Shown here piece by piece: positions 9,359 to 18,029 of a stretch of DNA of 64,000 nucleotides (the stretch's first letter is position 1; each line of letters starts with the position of its first letter). The translations under genes were made by a program, and so were the position numbers. Under the pieces are notes generated by a model. It was not told the DNA's origin. It saw only the letters and a program-made list of their open reading frames with translations, and did not search any database. The stretch is from Streptacidiphilus jiangxiensis (GTDB lineage: Bacteria; Actinomycetota; Actinomycetes; Streptomycetales; Streptomycetaceae), in the NCBI RefSeq assembly GCF_900109465.1, contig NZ_FOAZ01000012.1, positions 62,001 through 126,000 of the forward strand. Reading direction: 5' to 3'.

Positions 9359-9925
9359 ATGGGGCTCTCAGGGGGGTTCGGAAGGCTGCACCGTTCGCGT
9401 TCCGGTCTGGCGGCGACGCTGGTGGCGGTGCTCGCGGTGGCCGCGCTGGTACTGGTGTTCGCGCTGCGGTCGAAACCGGCCGTCGTGGCACGGCCGGTCT
9501 CCTCCTCGCCGTCGCCGGTGCGGACCTCGGCACCGCCGTCGCCGTCCGCGATGCCGACGCTGCCGAACACGTTCTCCTACATCTCGCTCCAGCCGGGTGA
9601 CTGCTTCGACTCCCCGGCGTTCTCCCGGAGCCTCACCACGCTGACCAAGCGCACGTGCACCACGCCGCACGACGCCGAGGTGACCCAACTGGTCGCACTG
9701 CCGACCGGCTTGGCGGACTACGCCTCGATCGTCCACAAGGCGCTGGAGCTGTGCGAGCCGCTGGACGCGGCCGCGTTCGAGAAGCAGAGCATCAAGTCGC
9801 TCCAGTACTACGAGCTCTACCCGAGCCTGACCGAGTACCAGGGCGGGCGACACACCGTCACCTGCGCTCTCTCCGGCGGGAGTTACCAGGGCGCGACGAA
9901 GTTGACAGCGCCGCTGGCGCATTGA
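9359..9925 (+). CDS. Membrane-anchored protein with septum-formation-like domain
   Basis: 188 residues from the ATG at 9359; an ATG at 9347 would add four. One membrane segment lies at about residues 18-37 ([16 protein letters not shown]), followed by a Ser/Pro-rich linker to about 70. The outer domain contains [10 protein letters not shown] and [11 protein letters not shown], the pattern of the actinobacterial septum-formation domain (Septum_form), with four cysteines that may pair. The role of this family is poorly known. It is transcribed away from hisI. Confidence 0.68.
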   Translation: MGLSGGFGRLHRSRSGLAATLVAVLAVAALVLVFALRSKPAVVARPVSSSPSPVRTSAPPSPSAMPTLPNTFSYISLQPGDCFDSPAFSRSLTTLTKRTCTTPHDAEVTQLVALPTGLADYASIVHKALELCEPLDAAAFEKQSIKSLQYYELYPSLTEYQGGRHTVTCALSGGSYQGATKLTAPLAH

Positions 9926-9934
9926 GGGTCGGCA

Positions 9935-9950
9935 AGTTGGTCTAGTCCTA
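9935..9950 (+). promoter_or_regulatory. DasR-responsive-element-like site before the chitinase gene
   Basis: The 16 bases at 9935-9950 contain TTGGTCTAGTCC, close to the 16-bp DasR operator of streptomycetes (core TGGTCTAGACCA). A TTGACG at 9951-9956 lies directly downstream and could be the -35 hexamer. Chitinase promoters in the genus typically carry such a site overlapping the promoter. The match is good but not perfect on the right half. Confidence 0.6.
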
Positions 9951-10069
9951 TTGACGCAGGCTCATGAACGTTGTTTCGTAGACCCGCCAGGCCTGGACGC
10001 ACGGACACCCCCACACCCCCACACCCTTGGGCCCACACCCCTTGGGGCAGTTCCGAAGGGATCTCTGTC

Positions 10070-11785
10070 ATGCGCTTGGCGAGATTCACCGGCTCCGCGT
10101 GCGCACTCGCGCTCGCCACCGCCGGAGCGGTCGGCGCGCTGGCCCCCACCAGCAGCGCCGCCGCGACCAGCGTCTACTCCGTGGCCCCCTACGTCGACAT
10201 GTCGAACGGCCAGGAGCCGCTGCTCGACACCGCGATCACCGGCCACCATCTGAAGGCCTACACGGCCGCCTTCGTCCTCGGCGAGGGCTGCAACCAGATC
10301 TGGGGCGACACGCTCCCCATCGGCGCCGACTCCTACACCGACCCGGAGATCGCCAAGGCGAAGTCCGAGGGCGCCTCGGTGATCATCTCCTCCGGCGGCG
10401 CCAGCGGCGAACCGCTCGCCTGGACCTGCACCACCCAGAGCAGCATCGACGCCGGCTACCAGGCGATCATCAACGACTACGGCGTCACCCAGCTCGACTT
10501 CGACGTCGAGGGCGCGGCCGTGGCCGACACCGCCTCCGCCGCCCGCCAGATGCAGGCCATGAAGGACCTGAAGGCGAGCAACCCGAACCTCCAGTTCTCC
10601 ATGACGCTCCCGGTGCTGACCAGCGGCCTGACCGGCGACGGGGTCAACATCCTCAAGGCCGCCAAGAACGCCGGCATCAAGATCGACGTGGTCAACATCA
10701 TGACCATGGACTACTACGCCGGCAGCGGAACCGAGATGGGCCAGGGCGCGGTCTCCGCCGCCCAGGCCACCCTGGCGCAGATGCAGTCCGTCGACCCGTC
10801 CTACACCTACGCCAACCTCGGCATCACGCCGATGATCGGCAAGAACGACGACGGCTCGACGTTCACCCTCGCCGACGCGCAGACGGTGGAGAACTTCGCC
10901 GCGAGCAACGGCGTCGGCCGCCTCGCCTTCTGGTCCGCGAACCGGGACCAGCCGTGCAGCGGCAGCGCCAACTCGCTCTCCACCTGCAGCGAGATCAGCC
11001 AGAACAGCCTTGCCTTCACCGACGCCTTCGTGCCCTACGAGGGCAGCTCGGGCGGCGGCGGGGGCGGCACCTCCAGCGACTTCTCACTCTCCCTCTCCCC
11101 CGGCTCGGCCTCGGTCGCCCAGGGCGGCAGCGCGACGGCGAGCGTCGCGACGGCCGTCACCGCGGGCAGCGCGGAGAGCGTCGCCCTGTCCGCGTCCGGC
11201 GCGCCTTCGGGCGTGAGCGTCTCCTTCTCGCCGACCTCGGTCACCTCCGGCGGCAGCTCGACCCTGACGGCCACCGTCGGCTCCTCGGTCGCGGCCGGCA
11301 CCTACCCGATCACGGTGACCGGCACCGCCTCCTCCGGCACCCACACCGCCACCTACTCCCTCACCGTCACCAGCTCCGGCGGCGGGGGCGGCGGCACCGG
11401 CGGCGGAGCCCTGACCAACGCGGGCTTCGAGTCCGGCAGCCTGAGCCCGTGGACCTGCCAGTCCGGCAGCGCGGTCGTGAGCAGCCCGGTGCACTCCGGC
11501 AGCCACGCGCTCCAGGTCACCCCCTCGTCCAGCACCACGGGCGAGTGCGACCAGACCGTCACCCTGCAGCCCAACCACAGCTACACGCTGACCGGTTGGG
11601 TCCAGGGCCCGTACGCCTACATCGGCGTCAGCGGCGGCGCGAGCGGCAGCACCTGGTCCAACAGCACCAGTTGGAACCAGTTGACGGTCTCCTTCACCAC
11701 CGGCAGCAGCGGCACCGTCACCGTCTTCGTCCACGGCTGGTACGGCCAGGGGAACGTCTACGCGGACGACTTCACCCTGGGCTAG
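10070..11785 (+). CDS. Secreted family 18 chitinase with C-terminal carbohydrate-binding module
   Basis: 571 residues from the ATG at 10070 (GAAGGG upstream). A signal peptide ends near AAATS at about residue 31. The GH18 barrel (about 35-325) contains QLDFDVEG with the catalytic Glu; the outermost Asp of the usual DxxDxDxE motif is Thr here. Substrate-site MTMDYY and a closing [11 protein letters not shown] segment are present. A Gly-rich linker leads to an Ig-like domain (about 345-440), a second Gly-rich linker, and a carbohydrate-binding module beginning [14 protein letters not shown]. It should degrade chitin outside the cell. A DasR-like site and a strong terminator bracket it. Confidence 0.92.
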   Translation: MRLARFTGSACALALATAGAVGALAPTSSAAATSVYSVAPYVDMSNGQEPLLDTAITGHHLKAYTAAFVLGEGCNQIWGDTLPIGADSYTDPEIAKAKSEGASVIISSGGASGEPLAWTCTTQSSIDAGYQAIINDYGVTQLDFDVEGAAVADTASAARQMQAMKDLKASNPNLQFSMTLPVLTSGLTGDGVNILKAAKNAGIKIDVVNIMTMDYYAGSGTEMGQGAVSAAQATLAQMQSVDPSYTYANLGITPMIGKNDDGSTFTLADAQTVENFAASNGVGRLAFWSANRDQPCSGSANSLSTCSEISQNSLAFTDAFVPYEGSSGGGGGGTSSDFSLSLSPGSASVAQGGSATASVATAVTAGSAESVALSASGAPSGVSVSFSPTSVTSGGSSTLTATVGSSVAAGTYPITVTGTASSGTHTATYSLTVTSSGGGGGGTGGGALTNAGFESGSLSPWTCQSGSAVVSSPVHSGSHALQVTPSSSTTGECDQTVTLQPNHSYTLTGWVQGPYAYIGVSGGASGSTWSNSTSWNQLTVSFTTGSSGTVTVFVHGWYGQGNVYADDFTLG

Positions 11786-11804
11786 CACGGCGCAGTGCAG
11801 CAAC

Positions 11805-11838
11805 GAGGTGCCCGGCCGGATCCCCGGCCGGGCACCTC
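11805..11838 (+). terminator. Strong hairpin terminator after the chitinase gene
   Basis: Perfect 15-bp stem: 11805-11819 (GAGGTGCCCGGCCGG) pairs with 11824-11838 around the loop ATCC. It begins 20 bases past the stop codon. Confidence 0.88.
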
Positions 11839-12208
11839 TGCTTGACCAACTTCCGGGGCATTCCCCCGGGCCCGACCAACGAGCGGCGAGCGTCGCGAGC
11901 AGACCGGCCGGCTGGCCGGCCGGCTGGTCGGCTGGCTGGCTGGCTGGCTGGCTGGCCGACGCTGCTGGTCACCGTCCTCGACGCCCGACGGAACGGCGTC
12001 GCCACGGCTCACGCCGGTCGCGGTGGTCATGGCCTGCGCGGCCGCGTAGGCCGTCACCTCGCTCATCCTGGGCCTGTTCGGCCTGAACCGCGTCCTGACC
12101 GCCATGTCCGCGCACGGCGCCGACGGTCGTGGGGAACGCCGGGTCCTGCTCGCCGTCGGCGGCCGCCGCAGCGGCCCCGCTGGCTCTGACGGTCGCCCGG
12201 GCGCCGCG
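11839..12208. other. Gap without a recognisable gene, with a (GGCT)6 microsatellite
   Basis: The 370 bp between the chitinase terminator and the CAP-protein gene hold no convincing reading frame. Six perfect GGCT units run from 11930 to 11953 within a GGC-rich tract. A short hydrophobic stretch on the plus strand (LILGLFGLNRVLTAMSA, from 12065) is preceded in frame by a TAG at 12047-12049 and has no start, so it is at best a remnant. Confidence 0.6.
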
Positions 12209-13099
12209 TCAGTCGGAGAAGTCCTGCGTCATGTAGACCGTCCCGTCGCTCGTCCGCTGGACCACGATGCCGATGTGGCGGAAGGAACTACTGAGGATGT
12301 TCCGGCGGTGGCCGTCGTCGGGCGGCTGCTCGGCCAGCATGCTGCGGGTCAGGCCCACCGCCATCGAGGCGATGGCCGCGTCGGTGTCCGCCTGGGGTCC
12401 GCCCTCGCCGATGTTCTCGCCGCAGGCGCCCCACTGGACCCCCGCGTCGGTGATCCGGGTGCCGAGGTCGGCCTCGCCCGGGCACTGGTGCGACAGGCCG
12501 CAGCCGCCCATCATCACCGCGTTGTGGGCCCCGGCGCTGCGGGTGAGTCCGTCGGTCAGCGTGTAGGCGGGCAGCCCGGCCTGGGCGCGGGCCTGGTTGA
12601 TGACGGCCAGCACCTGCTGCACCGCGTAGGAGTTGCCCGCCCCCGAAGGCACCGAGACGGACCCGCCGGTCCCGCCCGCCCCGGCCGACGTCTGCTGGGT
12701 GGACGTCTGCTGGGTCGGCGTCGCGGCGGCGCGGCTCGGCCGGGAGCTCGGCTTGGCGGCACGGGTCGTGGTGGGTCGGGCCGACCGGCTGGGTGTGGCG
12801 GAGGAAGAGGCGGAGGTCGAGGCGGAGGCACTGCCGGACGCCGTGTCCGGGGCCGCCGAGCCGAGCGTCGGGGCGGCCGGAGCGCTGCTCACCTCCGGAC
12901 CGGTGAAGGCGGTGTTGAGGACGAACGCCCCGACCGACCCGGCACACACCACCGCGGCGACGGCCACCAGGGGTGTTATCGGTCCACGCCTGCGCTTGCG
13001 GTGCCGATTGCCCGCGCGCCGCAGGGTCTCCCGCTGGTCCGTCTGCCACTCCCCGGCCCGCCAGTCCCCGGCCCGCCGGTCCTCTGCCTGCCAGTCCAT
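12209..13099 (-). CDS. Membrane-anchored CAP-domain (SCP-like) protein
   Basis: 296 residues from the ATG at 13099, chosen because a GGAGG lies seven bases upstream; an ATG at 13138 lacks this. A basic, Trp-containing cytoplasmic tail leads to one membrane segment (about 43-62), then a Ser/Thr/Ala/Pro linker to about 150. The CAP domain shows GAHNAVM, CGENIGEG and HRRNIL. Extracellular CAP proteins have been linked to lipid binding, proteolysis or stress, but the role here is unknown. It diverges from an ECF sigma gene 123 bp away, which may control it. Confidence 0.87.
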   Translation of the reverse strand: MDWQAEDRRAGDWRAGEWQTDQRETLRRAGNRHRKRRRGPITPLVAVAAVVCAGSVGAFVLNTAFTGPEVSSAPAAPTLGSAAPDTASGSASASTSASSSATPSRSARPTTTRAAKPSSRPSRAAATPTQQTSTQQTSAGAGGTGGSVSVPSGAGNSYAVQQVLAVINQARAQAGLPAYTLTDGLTRSAGAHNAVMMGGCGLSHQCPGEADLGTRITDAGVQWGACGENIGEGGPQADTDAAIASMAVGLTRSMLAEQPPDDGHRRNILSSSFRHIGIVVQRTSDGTVYMTQDFSD

Positions 13100-13222
13100 C
13101 GTCGTGCCTCCGTCGTCGGTTCGGTTTCGTTCCGTCACTTCGGAGATCCGAGAAAAATCATCCGGTCACACAAAATGCCGATCGAATCCGGAACCCTCGC
13201 GGACCGGCGGACAGGAAGAGAC

Positions 13223-13846
13223 GTGGAACTCTCAACGCGCGCCCGCATCAGGGCGGGGGACGCTCGCGCCTTCGCCGACCTCTTCGACGCCCACGCGCAG
13301 GCCGTCTACCGGCACGCGGTCCGATCGACGGCGGACTGGGCGACCGCCGAGGACGTCGTCTCGCTGACCTTCCTGGAGGCGTGGCGGCTACGTGAGCGCG
13401 TGCAGCCGGACGGCGGCAGTCTCCTGCCGTGGCTGCTCGGCATCGCCACGAACGTGCTGCGCAACACCCGGCGCACCGCGCGGCGGCACCAGGCCGCCCT
13501 GGCGCGGCTGCCCGCCCACGAGGCGGTCCCGGACTTCGCCGACGAGCTGGTGGGTCGGATCCAGGACGCCGAGGAACTCGCGGCGGCTCGCACGGCCTTG
13601 GCGTCGCTGCGCAGCGGCGACCGCGAGGTCTTCACGCTCTGCGTCTGGTCGGGACTCGGCTACGCCGAGGCGGCCGAGGCGCTGGGGGTGCCCGTCGGCA
13701 CCGTCCGCTCCCGGCTCTCGCGCGCACGCACGCGGCTGCGCGAACGGGCAGAGGCAGAACTCGGCCGGGAACTGCCGGGCAGCCACGGACAGGAACAGGT
13801 GGGACGCCGACCGGCGTCCCGGTCGAAGCAGGAGAAGTCATCATGA
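13223..13846 (+). CDS. ECF-type RNA polymerase sigma factor
   Basis: 207 residues from a GTG at 13223 with AGGAAG just upstream; an ATG at 13175 is a longer alternative with no ribosome binding site. Region 2 (FADLFDAHAQAVYRHAVRST to EDVVSLTFLEAWR) and region 4 (LRSGDREVFTLCVW to VPVGTVRSRLSRARTRLRE) are both clear. The stop overlaps the start of the next gene (ATGA), so the two are coupled. No zinc-type anti-sigma is adjacent; the coupled gene may be the partner. The target promoter is unknown. Confidence 0.9.
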   Translation: MELSTRARIRAGDARAFADLFDAHAQAVYRHAVRSTADWATAEDVVSLTFLEAWRLRERVQPDGGSLLPWLLGIATNVLRNTRRTARRHQAALARLPAHEAVPDFADELVGRIQDAEELAAARTALASLRSGDREVFTLCVWSGLGYAEAAEALGVPVGTVRSRLSRARTRLRERAEAELGRELPGSHGQEQVGRRPASRSKQEKSS

Positions 13847-14856
13847 GCGCCCCTCCGCCCAGCCGCGAACCGCTGCCGGCCCCCGGTGACCCCCTGCTCC
13901 CTGCCCACCGCCACGTCCTGCTCCGGGAGCACCTCATGCGTGAGATCGAGAGCCAGTCCGCCGCACCGGCACCCGCGCGCCGACGACCGGTGCGCCGCTT
14001 CGTCCTCACCACGGTCGCGGCCGCCGCCGCAGCGGCACTGGTGACGGTCCTCTCCATCGACGGGCGGCCCGTCGGAGGCCATCCGCTCGGGGCTGCTCCT
14101 CCGGTCAGCCCGGGCCACACCGTTTCCTCGCCCTCGCCGGCGCAGAGCCGTCCCTCGGACAGCCACACCCAGGCCGTGGCCCTGCTGGAGCAGGTGGCCG
14201 ACGTGGCCTCGGTGCAGAGCCTGCCCGCGGTCCGCGACGACCAGTTCGTGTACTCCGACCGCATCTGGGCGGTCCAGGACGACAAGCATCCGGGCGGCCC
14301 CCTCTCCCGACCGCACCGGGTCCAGGCCTGGTACTCGGCGGACGGCAGCCGTCCCGGGCTGGAGATCGCCTTCGGTCAGCGGTCGACGGTCCCGCCGCCC
14401 CCGCTCCCCGGTTTCCACATGCCGACCTACACCTTCCTGGCTTCGCTGCCGACCGACCCCAAGGCGCTGCTCGCCCAGATCTACGCGCAGCCCTCGGGAG
14501 ACGAACCCCGTGATGCCGCAGCCCTGGACTCGATCACCTTCATGCTGTTCGAGACGATGCCGCCGCCGAAGCTCGCTGCGGGGCTGTATCGGGCGGCTGC
14601 GATGATTCCCGGCATCACGGCGCAACCGGAACGCGTCGATCCCACGACCGGTCGTCACGTCATCGGCCTGTCCTGGCGGGCCGCGGACGACGGTGTCATG
14701 ACGAGTTGGCTCTTCGACAGCGACCGGAAGACCTTCCTCGGGTACGAGCAGGTCCAGGGCCCCAGCGACCACCCTGTGGAGAAGCAGGGCTTCGTCTTCG
14801 AGTACCTGGCCGTCCTGGACCGCGCGATCGTCGACCGGCCGGGGCAACTGCCCTGA
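13843..14856 (+). CDS. CU044_5270-type membrane-anchored protein coupled to the sigma factor
   Basis: 337 residues; the ATG overlaps the sigma stop and has a GGAG upstream. A cytoplasmic N-terminus of about 45 residues precedes one membrane segment (RRFVLTTVAAAAAAALVTVL, about 47-66), then an outer domain of about 250 residues with Trp and Pro motifs (RIWAVQDDKHP, GLSWRAADDG). It resembles the CU044_5270 family often encoded next to ECF sigma genes. By position it may sequester or sense for the sigma factor, but no known anti-sigma domain is visible. Confidence 0.7.
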   Translation: MSAPPPSREPLPAPGDPLLPAHRHVLLREHLMREIESQSAAPAPARRRPVRRFVLTTVAAAAAAALVTVLSIDGRPVGGHPLGAAPPVSPGHTVSSPSPAQSRPSDSHTQAVALLEQVADVASVQSLPAVRDDQFVYSDRIWAVQDDKHPGGPLSRPHRVQAWYSADGSRPGLEIAFGQRSTVPPPPLPGFHMPTYTFLASLPTDPKALLAQIYAQPSGDEPRDAAALDSITFMLFETMPPPKLAAGLYRAAAMIPGITAQPERVDPTTGRHVIGLSWRAADDGVMTSWLFDSDRKTFLGYEQVQGPSDHPVEKQGFVFEYLAVLDRAIVDRPGQLP

Positions 14857-14867
14857 CACACAGGCCG

Positions 14868-14910
14868 CGTGCGGGGACGCTCCGCTCGGGGGAGGGAGCG
14901 TCCCCGCACG
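14868..14910 (+). terminator. Hairpin terminator after the sigma-factor operon
   Basis: Perfect 16-bp stem between 14868-14883 (CGTGCGGGGACGCTCC) and 14895-14910, with an 11-base loop, 11 bases past the stop of the CU044_5270-type gene. Confidence 0.88.
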
Positions 14911-14960
14911 CCCGCGGCCGGTGCCGTTGAATCCGCGACGGATCCGCCTACGCTTGCCCC

Positions 14961-15593
14961 ATGTCGAATCTGGGACGCCGTGAGCGCCTGCTGCTGGCCG
15001 ATCTGCTGGAGGGTGTCGGCCCGGACGCGCCGACGCTGTGCGAGGGGTGGCGGACCGTGGACCTGGCCGCGCACGTCGTGGTGCGGGAGCGGCGGCCCGA
15101 TGCCGCGGGCGGGATCCTGATCAAGCCGCTGGCGGCACGGCTCGCGCGGGTGCAGGCGGAGTACGCGGCCAAGCCCTACGCGGAGTTGGTCGAGGCGATC
15201 CGGGTGGGGCCGCCGGCCTACTCGCCGTTCCGGCTCCCGGGGGCCGAGGACGCGGGCAACACCATCGAGTTCTTCGTCCACGGCGAGGACGTGCGGCGCG
15301 CGCAGGCGGACTGGTCGCCGCGGGTGCTGGATCCGGAGCTGAGCGAGTTCCTGTGGAAGCGGCTGGCGGGCACGGCGCGCCTGAACGGGCGCAGGTCGCC
15401 GGTCGGGCTGGTGCTGCGACGCCGCGACGGGCAGACCACGGTGGCCCGCAAGGGAGCGCCGGTGGTCACGGTGACGGGCGAACCGGGTGAGCTGCTGCTG
15501 TTCATGATGGGCCGCCAGTCGGACGCGCACGTCGAGTACGACGGCCCCGAGGACGCGGTGGCGCAGGTCGCGGCGGCGAAGTTCGGGGTCTAG
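14961..15593 (+). CDS. TIGR03085-family protein (DinB/maleylpyruvate-isomerase-like fold)
   Basis: 210 residues. The opening [20 protein letters not shown] followed by LCEGWRTVDLAAHVVVRERRP is the metal-binding helical-bundle start of the mycothiol-dependent maleylpyruvate isomerase/DinB-like superfamily, subgroup TIGR03085. Candidate metal ligands are His in AAHVV and in FFVHGEDVRRAQ. Members may be mycothiol-linked transferases, but the substrate is unknown. It converges on the PucR-type gene; both stop codons are read from the same CTAG palindrome. Confidence 0.85.
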   Translation: MSNLGRRERLLLADLLEGVGPDAPTLCEGWRTVDLAAHVVVRERRPDAAGGILIKPLAARLARVQAEYAAKPYAELVEAIRVGPPAYSPFRLPGAEDAGNTIEFFVHGEDVRRAQADWSPRVLDPELSEFLWKRLAGTARLNGRRSPVGLVLRRRDGQTTVARKGAPVVTVTGEPGELLLFMMGRQSDAHVEYDGPEDAVAQVAAAKFGV

Positions 15594-16834
15594 TCGGGGC
15601 TCCGGCCCCGGGCTCCGGCGGCTCTGGTCGCGGGCGCCGGCCCCGGGGCCTGGTTCCGGGCCCGCAGCGCGATCTCCAGCTCGAAGCGCACGTCGGTGTC
15701 GGCCAGCGCAGGGCCGAAGATGCGTTGCACCTGGTGCAGGCGCTGCCGCGCGGTCTGTGGGTGGATGCCCAGGCGCGCGGCGACGTCGGGGGCGCTGCCG
15801 CGGTTGGTCTGCAGCCAGGCGAGCAGGGTGTCGCCGAGGCGCTGACGCTGCTTGGGCGTCAGCTCGTCGAGTGGACGCAGCCGACGGGCGGCGATCAGGC
15901 GCACCAGCGGCGGGTCGGCGAGCAGGAGCAGCGCCGCGAGGTGCTCCTCGCCGTCGACGACACCGCCGGCCGACCCGGCCGACCCCTGGCCGGTCGGCCG
16001 CGGCAGGGCGGCGCGCAGCGCGCGGGCCCAGCGCAGGGAGTCTCCGGCCTGGTGGGGCGGGACGGTCGGGCCGATCACCCCGCCGCGTTCCTCCAGCAGC
16101 GCGCGGACCTGGCCGTCGCGCAGGTAGAGGTCGGGCTCGGGGACGAGCAGCCAGGGGTCCGGCCCGTCGAGCTCGGCCAGGACCAGGTCGGGCAGGCCCC
16201 GGCGGCGCCCGCCGGTCCGGCGGGCGGGGTCCTCGGGGGTGAGCGCGACCGCGCACAGCTGCCAGGGCAGCGGCCAGTCGGCGAGCTCGGCGGCGTGGTC
16301 CAGTTCGGCGCCGCGGGTGCCCAGGGCCAGCAGCGCCAGCAGTTGGGAGCGGGAGCGGCCGAGCGCGCCGGCCTCGTCGGCCTGGGCCTGGGCGTAGCCG
16401 CGGACGGAGGCGGCGGCCAGTTCGTCGATGTGCGCGAAGATCGCCTCCGCCAGGACCACGAGCTGCTCGGTGCCGAGGCCGACGCGGCGGGCGACGCGCG
16501 CGTAACGGCGCCAGGCGACGCGGGCACCGAGACGGTAGGCGGCCTGCAACGCGTCGAGGCTGCGGCCCTCGGCGAGCTCGCCACGGCCGAGCGCGCGGTA
16601 GACGCGCATGCGCTCGGGATTGTCGTTCCGCGCGCCCTCGATCAGTTCGGCGAATTCGGCGAGCGCACTCTCGACACCGTGCTGGATTCCCGCACCGAAT
16701 TGCCCCGCGAGCGGCCGGGAGAATTCGGGCACCTGCTGCCTGATCTCTCTGATGATTTCCGCGGCGGTGGTCTGCTGTTCCTTGCGCAGCTCCGCCGCGA
16801 GCCCTCTGGGCAGGGCGCCCCACGGCCCGGTCAA
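15590..16834 (-). CDS. PucR-type transcriptional regulator with C-terminal helix-turn-helix
   Basis: 414 residues from a TTG at 16834, chosen because GGAGGGAG lies about eight bases upstream; a TTG at 16849 would place this sequence inside the gene. An N-terminal helical region (about 5-160, rich in Glu and Ala) and a central GGDEF-like region precede the PucR C-terminal helix-turn-helix: LGDTLLAWLQTNRGSAPDVA, then LGIHPQTARQRLHQVQRIFG. Members regulate carbon, purine or lipid genes. The paired operator-like palindromes upstream, facing the lipase gene, suggest it controls itself and the lipase. Confidence 0.88.
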   Translation of the reverse strand: MTGPWGALPRGLAAELRKEQQTTAAEIIREIRQQVPEFSRPLAGQFGAGIQHGVESALAEFAELIEGARNDNPERMRVYRALGRGELAEGRSLDALQAAYRLGARVAWRRYARVARRVGLGTEQLVVLAEAIFAHIDELAAASVRGYAQAQADEAGALGRSRSQLLALLALGTRGAELDHAAELADWPLPWQLCAVALTPEDPARRTGGRRRGLPDLVLAELDGPDPWLLVPEPDLYLRDGQVRALLEERGGVIGPTVPPHQAGDSLRWARALRAALPRPTGQGSAGSAGGVVDGEEHLAALLLLADPPLVRLIAARRLRPLDELTPKQRQRLGDTLLAWLQTNRGSAPDVAARLGIHPQTARQRLHQVQRIFGPALADTDVRFELEIALRARNQAPGPAPATRAAGARGRSPD

Positions 16835-16850
16835 GGCTGCTCCCTCCAAC

Positions 16851-16886
16851 GTTACCGGCCAGTATGAAGTGATGTTACTGGCCAGT
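16851..16886. promoter_or_regulatory. Two tandem palindromic operator-like sites
   Basis: GTTACCGGCCAGT (16851-16863) and GTTACTGGCCAGT (16874-16886) repeat 23 bp apart, about two helical turns. The second contains the perfect palindrome ACTGGCCAGT. They lie between the PucR regulator and the lipase gene, directly upstream of the regulator's ribosome binding site. Confidence 0.7.
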
Positions 16887-17072
16887 CAATAGGCGCGCGG
16901 GGGCCGGTTCCGCTCGCTTTCGTGAGCGTTTTGCATGCTCGCCGGACGGGATGCGCACACCTGGATGCACGATTCGCCTTCGCACCGTTTTTCTTCTTGA
17001 CCGCCCCCTCGTCCCGGCTCCACGATCTCCGCCGAAATCGACACGCAATACCGGCTCAGGACGGAGTCCACG

Positions 17073-18020
17073 ATGCGTAGGTCCACGATGCGCAGAAGAA
17101 CCATGGGCGTGACAGCGGCCGTGCTCGCGGTGAGCGCCTTCGCGGCGCAGACCGCTGCCGCCGCCTGGTATCCCGTCAACTTCCACTTCGCCACCGGATT
17201 CACCGCCGGCTTCTTCACCCCGGGCAGCGCGCCCGCCGGTGCGGACGACTGGAGCTGCAAGCCGTCGGCCGCCCACCCGGAACCGGTGGTCCTCGTGCAC
17301 GGCACGCTGGAGAACCAGGACGACAACTGGGGCGGCGCCGCGCCGCTGCTCGCCGACAACGGCTACTGCGTCTACACCTTCGACTACGGCGGCCCCGCCT
17401 CCTGGTCGCCGATCCAGGGCGTGAACTCCGTCGAGGACGGCGCGGCGGTGCTCTCCTCCTTCGTCGACCAGGTGCTCGCCTCGACCGGCGCCGCCAAGGT
17501 CGACATCGTCGGCCACTCCCAGGGCGGCATGCTGCCGCGCTACTACATCAAGGACCTGGGCGGCGCGGCCAAGGTCGCCAAGCTGGTCGCCCTCTCCCCC
17601 ACCAACCAGGGCACCACCCTGGACGGGATCACCGAACTGGGCCGCAAGCTCGGCGTGCTGGAGCCGGCGAACGACTTCCTGTCGGTCCCGTGCGACGCCT
17701 GCGTGGAACAGGAGATCGGCTCGTCCTTCCTCACCGCGCTCAACGCGGGCGGTGAGACCGTGCCCGGTATCGCCTACACGGTGGTCGGGACCAAGGACGA
17801 CGAGGTCGTCACCCCCTACACCAACGCCTTCCTGCCCGCCGCGCCCAACGTCGTGAACCTCACCGTGCAGGACCAGTGCGCGCTGGACCAGTCCGACCAC
17901 CTGGAGATCGCCTACGACCCGGTGGCCCTCACGGACGTGCTCAACGCCCTCGACCCGGCGCACCCGCAGCCGGTCCCGTGCGAGGTCGTCCTGCCGGTGA
18001 CCGGCCCGCTCGTCGGCTGA
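17073..18020 (+). CDS. Secreted triacylglycerol lipase/esterase (alpha/beta hydrolase)
   Basis: 315 residues. The twin-arginine-like, very basic start (MRRSTMRRRTMG) precedes a signal peptide ending near TAAAA (about residue 33). The oxyanion segment is PVVLVHGTLENQDDNW and the nucleophile elbow is VGHSQGGMLPRYY, with the catalytic His probably in DQSDHLEIAYD and an acid in VVGTKDDEVVTP. Cysteines at several places could form disulfides. It acts outside the cell on lipid esters. The promoter region holds the paired palindromes next to the PucR gene. Confidence 0.92.
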   Translation: MRRSTMRRRTMGVTAAVLAVSAFAAQTAAAAWYPVNFHFATGFTAGFFTPGSAPAGADDWSCKPSAAHPEPVVLVHGTLENQDDNWGGAAPLLADNGYCVYTFDYGGPASWSPIQGVNSVEDGAAVLSSFVDQVLASTGAAKVDIVGHSQGGMLPRYYIKDLGGAAKVAKLVALSPTNQGTTLDGITELGRKLGVLEPANDFLSVPCDACVEQEIGSSFLTALNAGGETVPGIAYTVVGTKDDEVVTPYTNAFLPAAPNVVNLTVQDQCALDQSDHLEIAYDPVALTDVLNALDPAHPQPVPCEVVLPVTGPLVG

Positions 18021-18029
18021 GCCCGGGCG

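Noticed and set aside
12053-12106. Hydrophobic fragment LILGLFGLNRVLTAMSA as a pseudogene
   Set aside because: A TAG lies just upstream in frame, there is no start, and the piece is too short to tie to a family.
10027-12189. A long frame on the same strand as the chitinase gene, one base out of register
   Set aside because: Arg-rich shadow of the GH18 gene, which has a signal peptide, motifs and a ribosome binding site.
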